DNA of 64,000 nucleotides from Chrysoporthe austroafricana (GCA_001051155.2 JYIP02000005.1:372001-436000), one strand, 5' to 3'. Numbered from the stretch's first letter, positions 23,272-35,024 are shown. Numbers and translations are program-made. Notes: generated from the letters alone by a model not told the origin.

Positions 23272-24287
23272 CTATCCTTCCATCTTCTCGAAATCCCTTT
23301 GCACACGAACCTCCCCCCTGTAGATTTCGAGCACCGTCATCAAGGGCAGCCCTAACATCAACAAAGTGACCGAGGTCGAAAAGCTCCACGTCTTTTCTCC
23401 GTCATCCGCTAGGGGTGTGGATGGATCACCGAAAGCTTGTGACGACATGAGGACCCTGACCGTTGCAGCCACAGCAATGGCGGCCATGAGTAGGATACCC
23501 GACAGTTGTATCCACTTGAAGGCGACCTGTTTCCGGTTTTGTAGGAACCAGGTCGCAGCGATGAAAACGACGAAGTTGCCTCCTATGACAGCAATGGTAC
23601 CAACGAATGATAGTGTACGGTTGTCTTCCTTCTGGGAATCCCCTGGAGCCCCAGCTACCCAGGCGCAGGCCGTAGGGTTCGTCGAGGTGGTCATGCCCTT
23701 CTGGACGACCTGGAGCATGCATATACCAAAGATACAGCCCAGCACGAGGTTAACGAGCATGAGAATCTGTCGCAGCCAGCGAAGGACCTTGTCGGAGTGG
23801 AAGTTACACACAAGGACGAGAAGGGTGCTGTTGTGGACGGCAGTTGATAGTAGGGAGGCCATCCATATTATGAAGAAGTGGTAGGGAATGAGTGATGTGA
23901 TCTGGGCGAGGCCAACAGCCTGGATCCCAATGCCGTAGACGATTTGTTGGTCGGACAGGGCAAAGAGGAGTTTGCGGCGAATGAGGCCCAAAGCAGGCTT
24001 GTGAGAGTGGATGAAGGATTCCTGTATAATCAGGGAGAAGGCCAGTACGATCGAAAGTGCCGCAGGTACGATGAAGCCGAGGATGACCTAGTCGCGAAGA
24101 TCCGTAAGCCACTGACTCAATGCATTCCATGAGAAGAGGTAAGGCCCTCCTGAAAAAAAAAAGATCATGAAGACCGCGCGTCAAGAGGCTTCGGTTCAGG
24201 GTCCAAAAGGTGACTTACGCCGACGCCTGCAACACCAGCATTTGTAGCGGCTTTCTCTGGAGGTGATGAACAATTCAGTGATGCCAT
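23272..24287 (-). CDS. Fungal multipass membrane protein (7-TM-like)
   Basis: About 294 residues in two exons (24287-24219 and 24087-23272). The start lies in a strong GCCATGGC context; an upstream in-frame ATG at 24359 is possible. The joined sequence has an N-terminal Cys/Gly-rich outside segment ending ...AGVAGVG, then hydrophobic helices beginning with VILGFIVPAALSIVLAF. Further helices appear near LAQITSLIPYHFFIIWMA, LVNLVLGCIFGICML, IAVIGGNFVVFIAATW, LLMAAIAVAATVRVL and SVTLLMLGLPLMTVL. This layout matches uncharacterised integral membrane proteins common in ascomycetes. The intron (131 bp) is long for this window and contains a second, stronger-looking acceptor at 24150 that would lead to a premature stop. 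No function is known to me. Confidence 0.65.
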
Positions 24288-25946
24288 GGCCACAAAAGAC
24301 AAACGAGTGACGACCGACGATTGTGAGACGGCGGGAAGTGGGGAGGCGGCCGCATGCAAAGAGAGGGGCGGTGATACTAGGGAAAATAGGGACGATGTTG
24401 ACAGAAATGAAAATGAGATGCAGCGATGACGGGCTTAACAATGATATCGCCCCCGTTTTGCTTTTTGGCAGCAACGGACAGTGACCCACGAGCCGTCCTT
24501 TCCTAGGTGATGCAGGACGTAACTCCCAGGGCCAGCCAGCGCGACGAAACAACCCCCTTGCTCGTTAGGATGGTTGGCGGTTAATCGGCCTCCATCTTCA
24601 AGCATGCTCAGGGGTTGAAGGGGGCTGTGTCTCAGATTGACTATAGGCCGCGCGCCACGGCCGCCCAATCAAGGCAGCCATCCAACAAAGGGCATGCAGG
24701 CCGCCCATACATGCTAGAAATGGCCGGCGCTTGGTCTTCTTATCCTTGACCATCAATTCTTGTCGTATCATCAGGTGGTGTGAGAGAGAGAAAAAAGTGC
24801 AGATGGAAGGCTCATCGGGACTTAGGCATGAAAAACGAATCGCCATAGCCAACCAATCACCTCCCCAGTTTGACTGATCTCGAAAAGTGCGTTCGTAGAA
24901 CGATGAGCATCACAAGGCTCATCGCCATTAGTGAATGTTTTTTTTTTTTCTCCAAGTTCTCACGAGACGCCCAATGTCATGTTCCGTCATGCCAACCCAT
25001 TGAGGACGCGCCTTAAGCCATTTTTATCTAGTAATAGTGCTTCATCGCCGTGCTCTGCTAAGCTCTTAAGTTCCTTCTATCCTACCTCCCGCAGAGTTTC
25101 GAAGGTATCCTTTAACTTATTATCGATGACATGGTATGATCTGGTGGAAATCCACTTCTTGTTAAGACGCAAGCGACTTGGGTTGTATCTTTCCAAATAG
25201 AGATCGCGAGGAAGGAAAATGCTGAGATATCTGAAGTCTCTTCTTAATAAATACTTATGATTCCCAACTCGCTATATATCGGCCTTTCTATTTATACTTC
25301 CACATTCGGTATTTTATCAATTCATAATTGCTATAGCAATATCAAGTTTTGAAATAAAATTGTTTTTTTTCTTTTCTTTTTTTTTTTGAAAAGGGTTTTT
25401 AACAAAACGCCTAACTGTAAAAAAAAGTTATTTTGTAATTTAAATTCGATTTTATATGTAAAAATTCAAATTGAATTTGGTAAGAGACGATACGCTTAGT
25501 GTGCCAAATGTGAATTTCGAAAATTATATTATTTCAATAAGTAGCTAAGAGCATAGTGTTATGGCAAACGCTTTCCCCCGTTTTAACCTATAGGTAGACG
25601 GACTTTGGACTACAGCGCCTTCCACATGCGAAAAAGGGGGCATACCGCATTCTTTTCTTTTCAATGCACTTCCGACTAGATGCTACGCATTGTCGAAGTA
25701 TTGATTTTCTATATGCGTGCATAGATATTTGGTTGATTTCACAACGATAGCGCCTTGAGCCAGGCTAGCTTACAGCCCTGGACCTAACGCCTTCTCTCGA
25801 CAAACTGCCTTTTTATCTTGGTTTTTCCTATCTTTTTTACTCAAATGACGCCTAGCCAGACCTTAGCCATGGTCTGACCTGTTCTGTCTATTGTCTGTCT
25901 TGGTGCACACTTAGGTTGTTCAAGCCTACTCCCCCAGGCCTAGTGG

Positions 25947-25963
25947 TTGGCACGAGGTGCCAA
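25947..25963. repeat. Perfect hairpin, 7-bp stem
   Basis: TTGGCAC, a GAG loop, then GTGCCAA: a perfect inverted repeat. A second palindrome, CAATGT-AA-ACATTG, follows at 25978-25991. Both lie in the AT-rich, gene-free block and may belong to a decayed element. Confidence 0.7.
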
Positions 25964-26928
25964 TACTAATCTTGATACAATGTAAACATTGTTCGGCGTA
26001 ACATTCAATATATAATAATATCAAAAGCGGAAGAAGCCCAAAACGAATGCCCATGCAGCGTTACGTATTGTTAGAAATTCGAGCAATGCTTCCGGGTTCA
26101 ATATTCAACTCTGTAGTTCGAAAGTCAATTTTACAGACTTAATATTCCTTTCCCCGGCTTGCTTTCCTACATGTATTACCAGAAGGCTTTTGTACCAAGC
26201 AATATTTATAGATTTCTGGTTCGCTACTAGTATTCGATATAAGATGATGTACTGGTGCCGATTCTTTAGGCATCATCGCTTGGCAAGGTATGCTGTCGCC
26301 GCATGCGGCCATCCCTCTGCGGATTACACGGGCGTGCGTTCGCTATGTGATGACCTCTATCCACCCAGAGCGATACCGAGCCCGAGCCGGCCGCTGCAGG
26401 CTGGGCTGTTGTGCGGCCCTCCGAGATCCCCTCCGGTTCGCCTCCCGTGGGTGGCCTCCCGAGCGACAGCCGATAGTGCTCGGGACTTGGCAAATTCTGC
26501 GAAGCTTGCTCTGTGGAATTGTGCCGCCTCGAAAAAAGAAAGATTGTCGCTGAGGGGGCCTGCGAGCGGGCGGGACACTAGCCCCAGGCACAGCCCGCGC
26601 AGGTGGCGAACTAAGACTTACACGCCACGCCCTGCTTACGACGACTCAACGTTCTGCAGAGCGCTTGCCACGCGCTTGCTTATACGCGCATTCACACGTA
26701 GGTGTGCCACAGTCCTCAAGTGAGCCAGCCGTTTGCCTCGTCCAGTCATTCCGAATGCTCCGTCACGGGCCCTCTGCGGGCCCCCATATGTACCGCCCCG
26801 TGCGGCCCAGCGGTCAAGCTTACATCGATCTCGCTGTACACCCAACCACGTGGCACTCTCTTGGGAAGTCATAAAACCGATCTCCCCCCACTCTGTACTC
26901 GTGTTTTGTGCAGGACAGGCATATTACC

Positions 26929-26973
26929 TATTTTCTTCTTATTCTTCTCCTTCTTGTCCTTCCTCTCTCTCTA
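26929..26973 (+). promoter_or_regulatory. Pyrimidine-rich tract before the dynamin start
   Basis: A run made almost wholly of C and T ends in CTCTCTCTACAG about 70 bases before the start codon. Such CT-rich tracts are common just upstream of transcription starts in filamentous fungi. The terminal ACAG could also be the acceptor of a leader intron. Confidence 0.45.
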
Positions 26974-27043
26974 CAGCCCTTGTCGCCTGCACAAGAACCA
27001 CCCGTCCTGAGTCCGTGGGAGGAGTATGGTCTCGGTTGGCGCC

Positions 27044-29554
27044 ATGGACCACAGCCACTCGATAGACTCTGCGTTGGACACGCAGGGCCTCGCCGATGAG
27101 CAGCGCGGCCTCCTCGAGCTCATCGACAAGCTGCAGTTTGCCCAGCTCGACAATGTCAAGCTGCCCCAGATCTGCGTCGTGGGCGACCAGTCCGCCGGCA
27201 AGAGCTCCGTCCTCGAGGCCATCACCGGCACGCCCTTCCCCCGGGACGCCGGCGCGTGTACGAGGTTCGCGACGGAGATCCGCCTGCGCCGGGCAGCCGA
27301 GACGAGCCTGAAGGTCTCCATCATCCCGGACAAGAACCGGGACCTCAAGGCGCAGGAGGCGCTGCGGAGCTTCGGCGGGAACGTCACCCAGGACATGTCC
27401 TTCGAGCACCTGATGCGCTATGCCGTCGACCTCATCGCGCCCAAGAACATCCCCGGCCGCTTCGCCGCCCGGGACATCCTCGTCGTCGAGAAGAGGGGGC
27501 CTGACCTGCCCCTGCTCACCCTGGTGGACCTGCCCGGCCTGGTGAAGAACGCCAACAACGACCAGTCCCTGGACGACATCAGGACCATCGAGTCGCTCTG
27601 CGACCGCTACATGAAGAGCTCGCGCACCATCGTCCTGGCCGTCGTCGGCGGCAACACGGACTACGTGCAGGCGCCCATCCTCACGAAGGCGCGCGCCTTC
27701 GACCCCACCGGCTCCCGGACCATCGGCGTCCTCACCAAGCCGGACCTGACTGAGTCCATCGGCCTGGAGGACAAGTTCATCGACCTCGTCAACAACAAGG
27801 ACAAGGCCAACGTGTTCAAGCTGGGCTGGTACGTCCTGCTCAACCCGGGCCCCCGGGAGCCCGGGCAGCCCTGGCCCACGTCGCGCGAGCGCAAGCAGCG
27901 CGAGGAGGAGTTCTTCGGCCGCGGCAAGTGGCGCGCCCTGCCGTCCGACATGTGCGGCGCCGACGCGCTGAAGGCCAAGCTCAGCGCGCAGCTGCAGCGG
28001 CACATCGGCCGGCACGTCAAGACCCTGCGCCGGCAGATCCAGGCGGCCCTGGACGAGACGGACGCCGAGCTCAGGAGCATGGGGGAGGGCCGCGACACGC
28101 CCGAGGAGATGCGGATCGAGCTCGTCGAGCTCTTCAGCGCGTCCAAGGAGCTCATCATCCCCGCCGTGTACGGCTTCTACAAGAACCCGCCCGGCAAGAA
28201 CTTCTTCCGGTCGACGGCGGACCCGCGGGGCACGCCGGCGCAGAACCTGCGCGCGCGCGCCGCCGAGGAGAACGACATGTTCTCGCAGCGCATCCGGCAG
28301 CACGGGCGCAAGTTCGGCTTCGCGTCGGGCGCGGCGGGCGCGGGCGGCGGCGGCGCGGAGGCCGGCTCCGAGGCGCAGAAGCAGGCCTACGTGCGGTCCG
28401 AGGTGCAGACGCTCCTGACGCAGATCCGCGGGTCCGAGTTCCCCGGCGACGCGAAGCCGCGCGCCGTGTACATGCTGTTCCAGAGCTACAGCGAGTACTG
28501 GCCCAAGCTGGCGCAGGAGCACAAGGACAACCTGGGCGTGGTGTGCAACGAGTTCCTGTCGGAGCTCGTCGACTACGCCTGGCCGCGGCGCATGCGCGAG
28601 CCGCTCCGCCGGCACTTCCTGGACCCGCAGATGCGCGCCCTCCTGGACAAGGCGCAGAAGGAGCTCGACCTGCTCACGCAGGACATGCACCTCGAGGTGC
28701 AGCCGTACGACCCGGAGTACGAGGAGAAGCTGCGGCGGTGGCAGCGGGACGCGACGTCCGAGGGCAACACGTACAGCGAGGCGCAGGAGGTGCTGGAGAA
28801 GATGCTCATCTACTACGAGCTCACGGCCAAGAGCTTCATCCGCAACGTCATCATGCAGGTCATCGAGCGGCACCTCCTGCAGGGCATGTACAGCATCTTC
28901 GAGAGCGTCAAGTGCCTGAGCATGACGACCGAGACCGTCGAGGCCATCGCCGCGGAGAACAAGGAGACGAGGGAGCGGCGGCTGATGCTGAAGGGGCGCA
29001 AGAGGGCGATCGAGGATGCCAAGGACGTGTGCGCCGGGCTGGCGATGAGAAAGGAGCTCAGGGTGTATGCTGACGAGGCAGCTTCGGACGCCGAGACATC
29101 GGAGGACGAGGAGGGCCCGTTGGGACGTACTGCCAGTTCCAGATCTCAGCCGACGCCTGCTGTCAATGGCGCGCCGCTGCCAGTGGCCCCGGCGAGGCCG
29201 GCGCCGAGGAGACAGGCTCCTGCGCCGGTGACGAACGGCTATGCCAACGGTGTCGATGCCGTCCCCCAGCCCTCGCCGCCAAGGACTAAGACGACACATT
29301 ACCAGCCGGATGAGGACTACTACAACGCTTCGCCGCGGCCGGTGGCCGCCCCGCCCTCTGCTGCGCCGCCGCCGCCACCGCGGCCGGAAAAGGTCAGCGT
29401 GGATGACAGGAATGGTGATGGCGGGTACTACACGCACGACGCCGGTGCAAATGGACGGCCCTCGCTTGAGGAGTACGGCAGCTTCTCCTCTGTGACGAGC
29501 CAACAGGGCGGACCCAGGCGGGGCCAGTTCAGGAAGATGCTGGGCAGGGCCTGA
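27044..29554 (+). CDS. Dynamin-family large GTPase
   Basis: One intron-free frame, 836 residues from the GCCATGG start at 27044; an in-frame ATG at 27026 would give 842. The GTPase domain shows G1 GDQSAGKSS (about residues 47-55), the G2 region ACTRFAT, G3 DLPG and G4 TKPD. A middle/stalk region follows, then a GED-like stretch (about 590-680) containing SFIRNVIMQVIERHLLQGM. The last 150 residues are acidic, then Pro/Ser-rich and probably disordered. No pleckstrin-homology domain or mitochondrial leader is visible. The architecture fits the Mx/Vps1-like dynamin group expanded in fungi, with roles in membrane fission or organelle dynamics; which paralogue it is cannot be told. Codon third positions are extremely GC-rich compared with genes to the left, which also creates a long meaningless antisense ORF. 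No damage was seen. Confidence 0.9.
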   Translation: MDHSHSIDSALDTQGLADEQRGLLELIDKLQFAQLDNVKLPQICVVGDQSAGKSSVLEAITGTPFPRDAGACTRFATEIRLRRAAETSLKVSIIPDKNRDLKAQEALRSFGGNVTQDMSFEHLMRYAVDLIAPKNIPGRFAARDILVVEKRGPDLPLLTLVDLPGLVKNANNDQSLDDIRTIESLCDRYMKSSRTIVLAVVGGNTDYVQAPILTKARAFDPTGSRTIGVLTKPDLTESIGLEDKFIDLVNNKDKANVFKLGWYVLLNPGPREPGQPWPTSRERKQREEEFFGRGKWRALPSDMCGADALKAKLSAQLQRHIGRHVKTLRRQIQAALDETDAELRSMGEGRDTPEEMRIELVELFSASKELIIPAVYGFYKNPPGKNFFRSTADPRGTPAQNLRARAAEENDMFSQRIRQHGRKFGFASGAAGAGGGGAEAGSEAQKQAYVRSEVQTLLTQIRGSEFPGDAKPRAVYMLFQSYSEYWPKLAQEHKDNLGVVCNEFLSELVDYAWPRRMREPLRRHFLDPQMRALLDKAQKELDLLTQDMHLEVQPYDPEYEEKLRRWQRDATSEGNTYSEAQEVLEKMLIYYELTAKSFIRNVIMQVIERHLLQGMYSIFESVKCLSMTTETVEAIAAENKETRERRLMLKGRKRAIEDAKDVCAGLAMRKELRVYADEAASDAETSEDEEGPLGRTASSRSQPTPAVNGAPLPVAPARPAPRRQAPAPVTNGYANGVDAVPQPSPPRTKTTHYQPDEDYYNASPRPVAAPPSAAPPPPPRPEKVSVDDRNGDGGYYTHDAGANGRPSLEEYGSFSSVTSQQGGPRRGQFRKMLGRA

Positions 29555-30608
29555 GCTGGATGACAGAGCCTTTACCCCCGGCGTTCAGGGCAAATGGTTG
29601 GGAGGTTAGGAGGTATAGCGAGATAGATGTGTGCTTATCCTTGAATTATAGATGCATTTCAGTCATTTGAGATCTCTCTTTGGTACGGGTGGCTTGTATT
29701 TGTAATTTCTTGGACTCGAATCGGTCCGCGCTTGACCTGGCTGCGGGCCGGAAGTGCTTTCTTTACATGGTGGAACAAACCGTGAGACCGTTCTCTACTT
29801 TTCCTGATACTAAAGCTATAGAGCGCTTACAATTCACCTCATCACGTTAGAACAATGTACTTTCAGATCATGTGTCGACGATATGGACCCGAAGTTCTTT
29901 TTCTCTGGGTGTGCTTTTACTTCGCTAGCTACTCGGACGGCTGAAGCAGCGCGAATAAGGAGAGGACGAGGAGGGAGAAGCGGGCCAGAACGTCAGCATG
30001 TTCTGTTGCAACTAGTTCACAGCAATGAAAAGCCGTACTTCGTACAGAGCAGTGTTCCAATAGCCAACATGCACTATGCATAGGGTACCAAGTCGCCGTG
30101 GCGAGCAGCTCTGGCATGGGCTTGAGTTGATGGGTTGAGAAAAGAGGCGAGCCTGCGGCTCGTGGCGTCAATCCAGGTGGCTTCTCTGTGGCTGTGCTGT
30201 GGCTGTGCATCTGGACACACAGGTACATGGCAGCATGGGTACCTGTGCGCCTGCTCACCTGCCCACCGCTACTCCACCTACGTGTTTCAGCGCGGTGCCG
30301 GCGTGCCTCTGCAGCAAGGGCCGGCACTGCAGGGACCAGGATGGCAGCATGCTGGGAACGTCATCGCCAGGACCCGCACCAGTGCAGGAAGCAGCAGCTC
30401 CGTGCCGGCGGACAGAACAACGACGGCGCTGGTTCCTGTGGGTGCTCAGCCGAATGCCAGAGACGGGCGGAGGCGCTCTGCTGTGCTGTCCCTTCTTGAT
30501 GTCTGCTCGTCGTCGAGGCTACACGCGTTGCGCCGCGCGACACACCACCAACCAACCGCCACGGGCTCGACGTCAGCAGCCGTGGACGCGGCCACGGCCA
30601 CCGCCGAC
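29555..30608. other. Intergenic, promoter of the channel gene
   Basis: Contains the 3' end of the dynamin gene and the upstream region of the CSC1-like gene. Frames opening around 30135-30600 run into the channel's first exon but lack conserved motifs, so I treat them as leader sequence. Confidence 0.5.
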
Positions 30609-33447
30609 ATGGACATCTTCGACGGCGGTAAGGGAAACAAGGGCTGCAACGGCGATGGCAGCGAGTTCGTCCAGCCGGGCGAGAAGGACACCCAGGTGCA
30701 GCTGGTCATCTCGCTGGCCCTGGGGCTGACGGCGTTTGTGTCTTTCTGTGTAGGTCCAGATTCTTAGGGCAGGACGGGACAAGACAGGACAGGGTAGGAC
30801 GTGACATGCTGATGATTGGTGTTGTGCCTCGCGTGCAGATATTGCGACCACGGTGGAAGAGCCTCTACGCGGCCAGGAGACGCCAGCTCACCCCGTCCTC
30901 CATACAGCTGCCCGCCCTCCCCGACACCTTCTTCGGCTGGATGCCCGCGCTCTACAGGATCACCGAGGACCAGGTCCTGGCCTCGGCTGGCCTGGATGCC
31001 TTCGTGGTATGTGCTCTCCCCGTGGAGCGGGTGCGTGAGTGTCTGGAGCGAGACGCCCGAGACTGATTGTCGGTCTGCCCCAGTTCCTCGCCTTCTTCAA
31101 GCTGTCCGCCAAGCTGTTCGCGGTCCTCTTCTTCTTCGCCGCCGCCGTCCTCGAGCCCATCAACCGCAGATACATCCCCGACGAGTCCGACCTCCCCGTC
31201 AAGGACCCCGACGATCCGGATCGGGATAACACGTGGAACTACGACATGGGATTCCTCTGGGCCTACCTCGTCTTCACATACTTCTTCAGCCTGCTGACCA
31301 TCCACCTCACCGAAAAGGAGACCTTCAAGATCATCCGCATCCGCCAGGACTACCTCGGCACCCAGTCCACCATCACGGACAGGACCTTCAGGCTCTCCGG
31401 TATTCCCGCCGAGCTGCGCGCCGAGGACAAGATTAAGGAACTTGTCGAGAGGTTGGAGATTGGGAATGTCAAGAGCGTCACCCTCTGTCGGAACTGGAAG
31501 GAGCTGGACGACCTCGTCGCCGAGAGGGCCGGCATACTGCGCAAGCTGGAGGAGACGTGGAGTGTGTACCTGGGTCAGAAGGCCAGGGGCTGCCTCGACG
31601 AGCGACACCAGCAGGCCAGCAGCGCGACTACGCCAGCCGACGATGATAATGACGAGGCCGTGGTGGTGGACGAAGAGGCCGGCACGACCGACCGGCTGCT
31701 CAACGCTGGAGCACACCAGTGGATTGACCGCCCCAGGCCGCAGACGCGGATCTGGTATGGCTTGTTGCGCCTGCGGTACAAGAAGACGGACGCGATCGAT
31801 TATTACGAGGAGAAGCTGCGGAGGATCGACGACAAGATCCGGACCGCGAGGAAGAAGGAGTACGAGCCGGTGGACCACGCGTTTGTGACCATGGACTCGA
31901 TCGCCGCCTGCCAGATGGCCACACAGGCCCTCATCGACCCGCGGCCGGGACAGCTCCTGACTAAACAAGCACCGGCCCCCTCCGATGTGGTCTGGCACAA
32001 CACGTATGCATCACGCAACAGTCGCCGTGTGAAATCATGGACCATCACAATCTTCATCACCATCCTCTCGGTTATCTGGTTGGTTCCCGTCGCTACCTTC
32101 GCCGGTCTTCTCTCGTTGTGCACCATCGGAAAGGTCTTCCCAGATCTGGCCGACTTCCTCAACGACCACGAGATTATCAAGGCCCTCGTGCAGACCGGCC
32201 TGCCCACGGCCGTCGTCTCGCTGCTGAACGTCGCAGTCCCCTTTGCATACGATTACCTCTCCAACCAGCAGGGCATGCTTTCCCAGGGCGACGTCGAGCT
32301 CTCCATTGTGTCCAAGAACTTTTTCTTCACCTTCTTCAACATCTTCCTCGTCTTCACCGTCTTCGGTACCGCCACAAAGATCTGGACCGTGCTTAAGAGC
32401 TCCTTCCGCGACACGACCTACATTGCCCAGCAGCTCGCCACGCAGATCCAGAACCTCAACGTCTTCTACCTCAACTTCATCATGTTGCAGGGCTTGGGCC
32501 TCTTCCCCTTCCGCTTGCTCGAGTTCGGCGCGGTCAGCCTCTACCCTGTCAACCGCCTAGGCGCAAAGACGCCCCGCGACTTCTCAGAGATCGTCATCCC
32601 GCCCAAGTTCAGCTACGGCTTTTACCTCCCCACCGCTCTCTTGGTCTTTATCCTGTGCCTCGTCTACTCCGTCCTGCCTAGGGGCTATGTCGTCCTCGCC
32701 GTCGGCGTGGTGTACTTCATCCTGGGCTACTTCACCTATAAGTACCAGCTCCTCTACGCGATGGAGCAGCCGCAGCACGCTACGGGTGGCGCGTGGCGGA
32801 TCATCTGCTACCGGATCGTCCTGGGTCTCATCGTCTTCCAGATCACCATGGCGGGCTACCTCTCTCTACAGCTCGCCTTTTTCGCCGCTACCCTCGTGAT
32901 CCCCTTGCTCATGGGCACCGTCTGGTACAGCTACGCCTGGAAGCGAAAGTTCGAGCCGCTCACCAACTACATCGCCCTGCGCTCCATCCGCCGCCACCCC
33001 GAGCGCGGCAGCAGCGGGAGCGTGAGCCCCAACGACGACTCAGGCGGGGCCGATAACCTCGTCCACGACGAGGTCTTTGGCGGGCCCGGGCGCCATCCGA
33101 TCGAGCCCCTCCGGCGCAGGACGAGCACGGTCGACGAGGACCGGGAGAAGGGCGCGCGGTTCGTGAACCCCAGCCTCGTGGTGCCGCTCGAGCAGCCGTG
33201 GATCTACCGCGACCCGCCACCTCTGCTGGTGAGGGACTCGCTGGCGGGCGAGGGCGGCGCGGAGGGGTTTTACCAATATGAGCCGGGGCAGGGGAGTATT
33301 ATCAACGGCACTGGCGGCGGGGAGGACGTAAACGGGGTTGGGAATAGCAGTAACGACGTGCCTAGGATACCGGGCACGGGTAGTAACTCCAGCTCTTTCA
33401 GCCTGGGCGATACGCACATCTGGAGGCAGAGGGATGATACGGCTTGA
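30609..33447 (+). CDS. CSC1/OSCA-like (RSN1/PHM7, DUF221) membrane channel
   Basis: Three exons (30609-30749, 30839-31006, 31084-33447; introns 89 and 77 bp, both phase 0) encode about 890 residues. Exon 1 supplies the first membrane helix (QLVISLALGLTAFVSFC). Exon 2 carries the conserved FFGWMPALYRITEDQVLASAGLDAFV segment typical of the family. Exon 3 begins with the second helix, then a cytosolic loop containing an RNA-recognition-like fold (TDRTFRLSGIPAELR). The seven-helix RSN1 core runs from about 32030 to 32960. The C-terminal about 160 residues are polar and low-complexity. Family members are calcium-permeable, osmosensitive cation channels or lipid scramblases in the plasma membrane or endomembranes. 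Intron 1 has a GGACA-like iteration. No defect was seen. The start was chosen at the first ATG of the conserved part; longer in-frame extensions upstream look non-coding. Confidence 0.88.
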
Positions 33448-34650
33448 TGCTACCTATTTTAATGGATGGGTATCTGGTATTTCCCGTGGAGATGTGCATT
33501 ATCTATTTTTGTTTGGTAAAGGCGCGAACTCAGCCGCATTCGACTCGGGGGGAGAGGGTGGCAGATTGCACACTGGACCTGTCGTGGAGTCGGACTTTAA
33601 TATCAGGAGGAGGTGGAGCAGCATACCCCCAGGCATAGATGAGCAATTAATTCTAAGAACGGATATCTGCAGAGGTGAAATCGATCTCACAGCTACGTCA
33701 ATCAAGATCCCAAGAGGGGAGGTCAGCTTACAAGAGCAATGCTTAGCATTTGTACCCTCTACATGCAGATCTTTAGGGTGAATTGTATCTTCAGAAAGTA
33801 GCGTGGATCTGAGCTCACCCTCTGTCGGAAACGGGGAAGGACCGTTGAGGCGAATAGCCACAACCACGTGCCGGATCTGACACGAACACGCACCACACAG
33901 AACACGCATTAGTTGATGAGAGATCCTTGTTGTATGCGCGTCCTCTTCGAGCTGCTTTAATCGATTGACGGTTCATCCGTTCTCAGGTCGAACAGTCTCA
34001 TCAAAACCGGCCGTATCTTGTCGTGCTGACGCTAGATTGCTGATTAGCTGAAGGCTTCGCGATAGATACCTTGGTTCAGTCTCTTATGTTCATACCTATT
34101 TGATTACGCAACTGATCTGGAGTTGCGGCCCAGAAGCGTATTTCGTTCGATCCTAGTATTACGGACTCGTCTGTTATCATCTATTGCCTAATACGCTTAA
34201 CGACCCACGTATACTAAAATATCGATATTCCGTTTATAGGCTCGACTTTGTAGATTTGCGAGTCCTAAATAAATGGCTGTATGCCTATCAGTATCTATAA
34301 AGATCTGGTAGCATATAGGGATTTATATCGATAATGCTAGAATTTCTACATACGCTTCCGATTCCTTATTTACTATATTGATTTGTATTTAGTAGCTAAA
34401 TCTTATCAGATAATATATATATTTCGGAATAATAGGATTATAGTTGTTATTATGGATAATAACAAAAAGAGGTCAGATTATCTGATCGTTTTGGGATTAG
34501 AAGGCGTAACTTATGGTTGAGAGAGACGATTCGTCGTTATTCGGGAAGGGCAAGAGAATAAGATAGAGAAACGCCCGGGTTTCTCCCCAATTTATAGGCA
34601 ATAGAGTATAGTTTCTACGGATACTGTAACAATAAATCCATAGCGAATTT
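33448..34650. other. AT-rich gene-free block
   Basis: After the channel gene the sequence becomes strongly AT-rich, especially about 34,150-34,480, with many short A/T runs and no meaningful ORF. The abrupt change from the GC-rich exon suggests degraded repeat DNA. I see no element ends. Confidence 0.5.
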
Positions 34651-34651
34651 T

Positions 34652-34780
34652 CATAATCCGTAACGAGCATACATGAGCCCGTGACGAGCATACATCAGGT
34701 TCATGAGCATATATCAGTCCGTGACGAGCATACATCAGGTTCATGAGCATATATCAGTCCGTGACGAGCATACATCAGTC
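34652..34780. repeat. 40-bp tandem repeat built from two 20-mers
   Basis: Two exact 40-base units (34681-34720 and 34721-34760) plus a half unit (34761-34780). Each unit is two diverged 20-mers sharing GAGCATAYATCAG. Two further imperfect copies lie at 34652-34680. The array abuts the end of the decayed fragment at 34701-35024. Confidence 0.85.
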
Positions 34781-35024
34781 TGGGATGAATGACTTCATTG
34801 TTGCGGAAGTCGTACGGCAGCAGCGTCAGGACGCGGTAGTAGGCCATAGCGACAGGCTTGTCAAGCTCGAAGATAGGGTCGTCCCCGCGGACAACGATAG
34901 CACGGATGCCCTGGTGCGTATTCTCACGGTTGGCTTCAACAGTCTCCCGCTTCTCCGCATCGCTAAGGGTCGGCCGGTCGTATAGGAGGCAGTGCTGGGG
35001 GTCGATGGCCTGGTGCCGCTGCAT
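34701..35024 (-). pseudogene. Fragment of an unidentified fungal protein
   Basis: A minus-strand frame with good protein character (IYWMQRHQAIDPQHCLLYDR, then a run ending PVAMAYYRVLTLLPYDFRN). Upstream in the same frame a TGA interrupts it after DTKGPR, and beyond that the frame becomes unclear. Its 3' end runs into the 40-bp tandem array, so the normal C-terminus is lost. I recall similar uncharacterised proteins in other ascomycetes but cannot name the family. It lies in the AT-rich block with the next pseudogene and may once have been part of the same gene. Confidence 0.45.

Larger units (their letters stand above)
24288..27043. other. Gene-free, partly AT-rich block
   Basis: No supported gene. 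From about 25,250 to 25,560 the sequence is strongly AT-rich with poly-T/poly-A tracts. From about 25,850 to 26,000 there are several short inverted repeats. On the minus strand around 24,950-25,200 a frame with internal stops looks faintly protein-like. Together this could be a decayed mobile element, but I find no terminal repeats or transposase motif. After about 26,280 the base composition switches to GC-rich, leading into the dynamin promoter. Confidence 0.45.

Noticed and set aside
24088..24149. In-frame TAG in the membrane-protein gene read as another RIP-like stop
   Set aside because: Using the TAG itself as the intron acceptor (ending at 24088) gives a clean joined protein, so the stop is intronic.
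26939..29503. 854-codon ORF on the minus strand opposite the dynamin gene
   Set aside because: Extremely Arg/Leu/Val-rich product with no motif; a by-product of the very high GC at third codon positions of the real gene.
30952..31998. 348-codon minus-strand ORF inside the CSC1-like gene
   Set aside because: Entirely opposite conserved channel sequence; no motif or splice structure.
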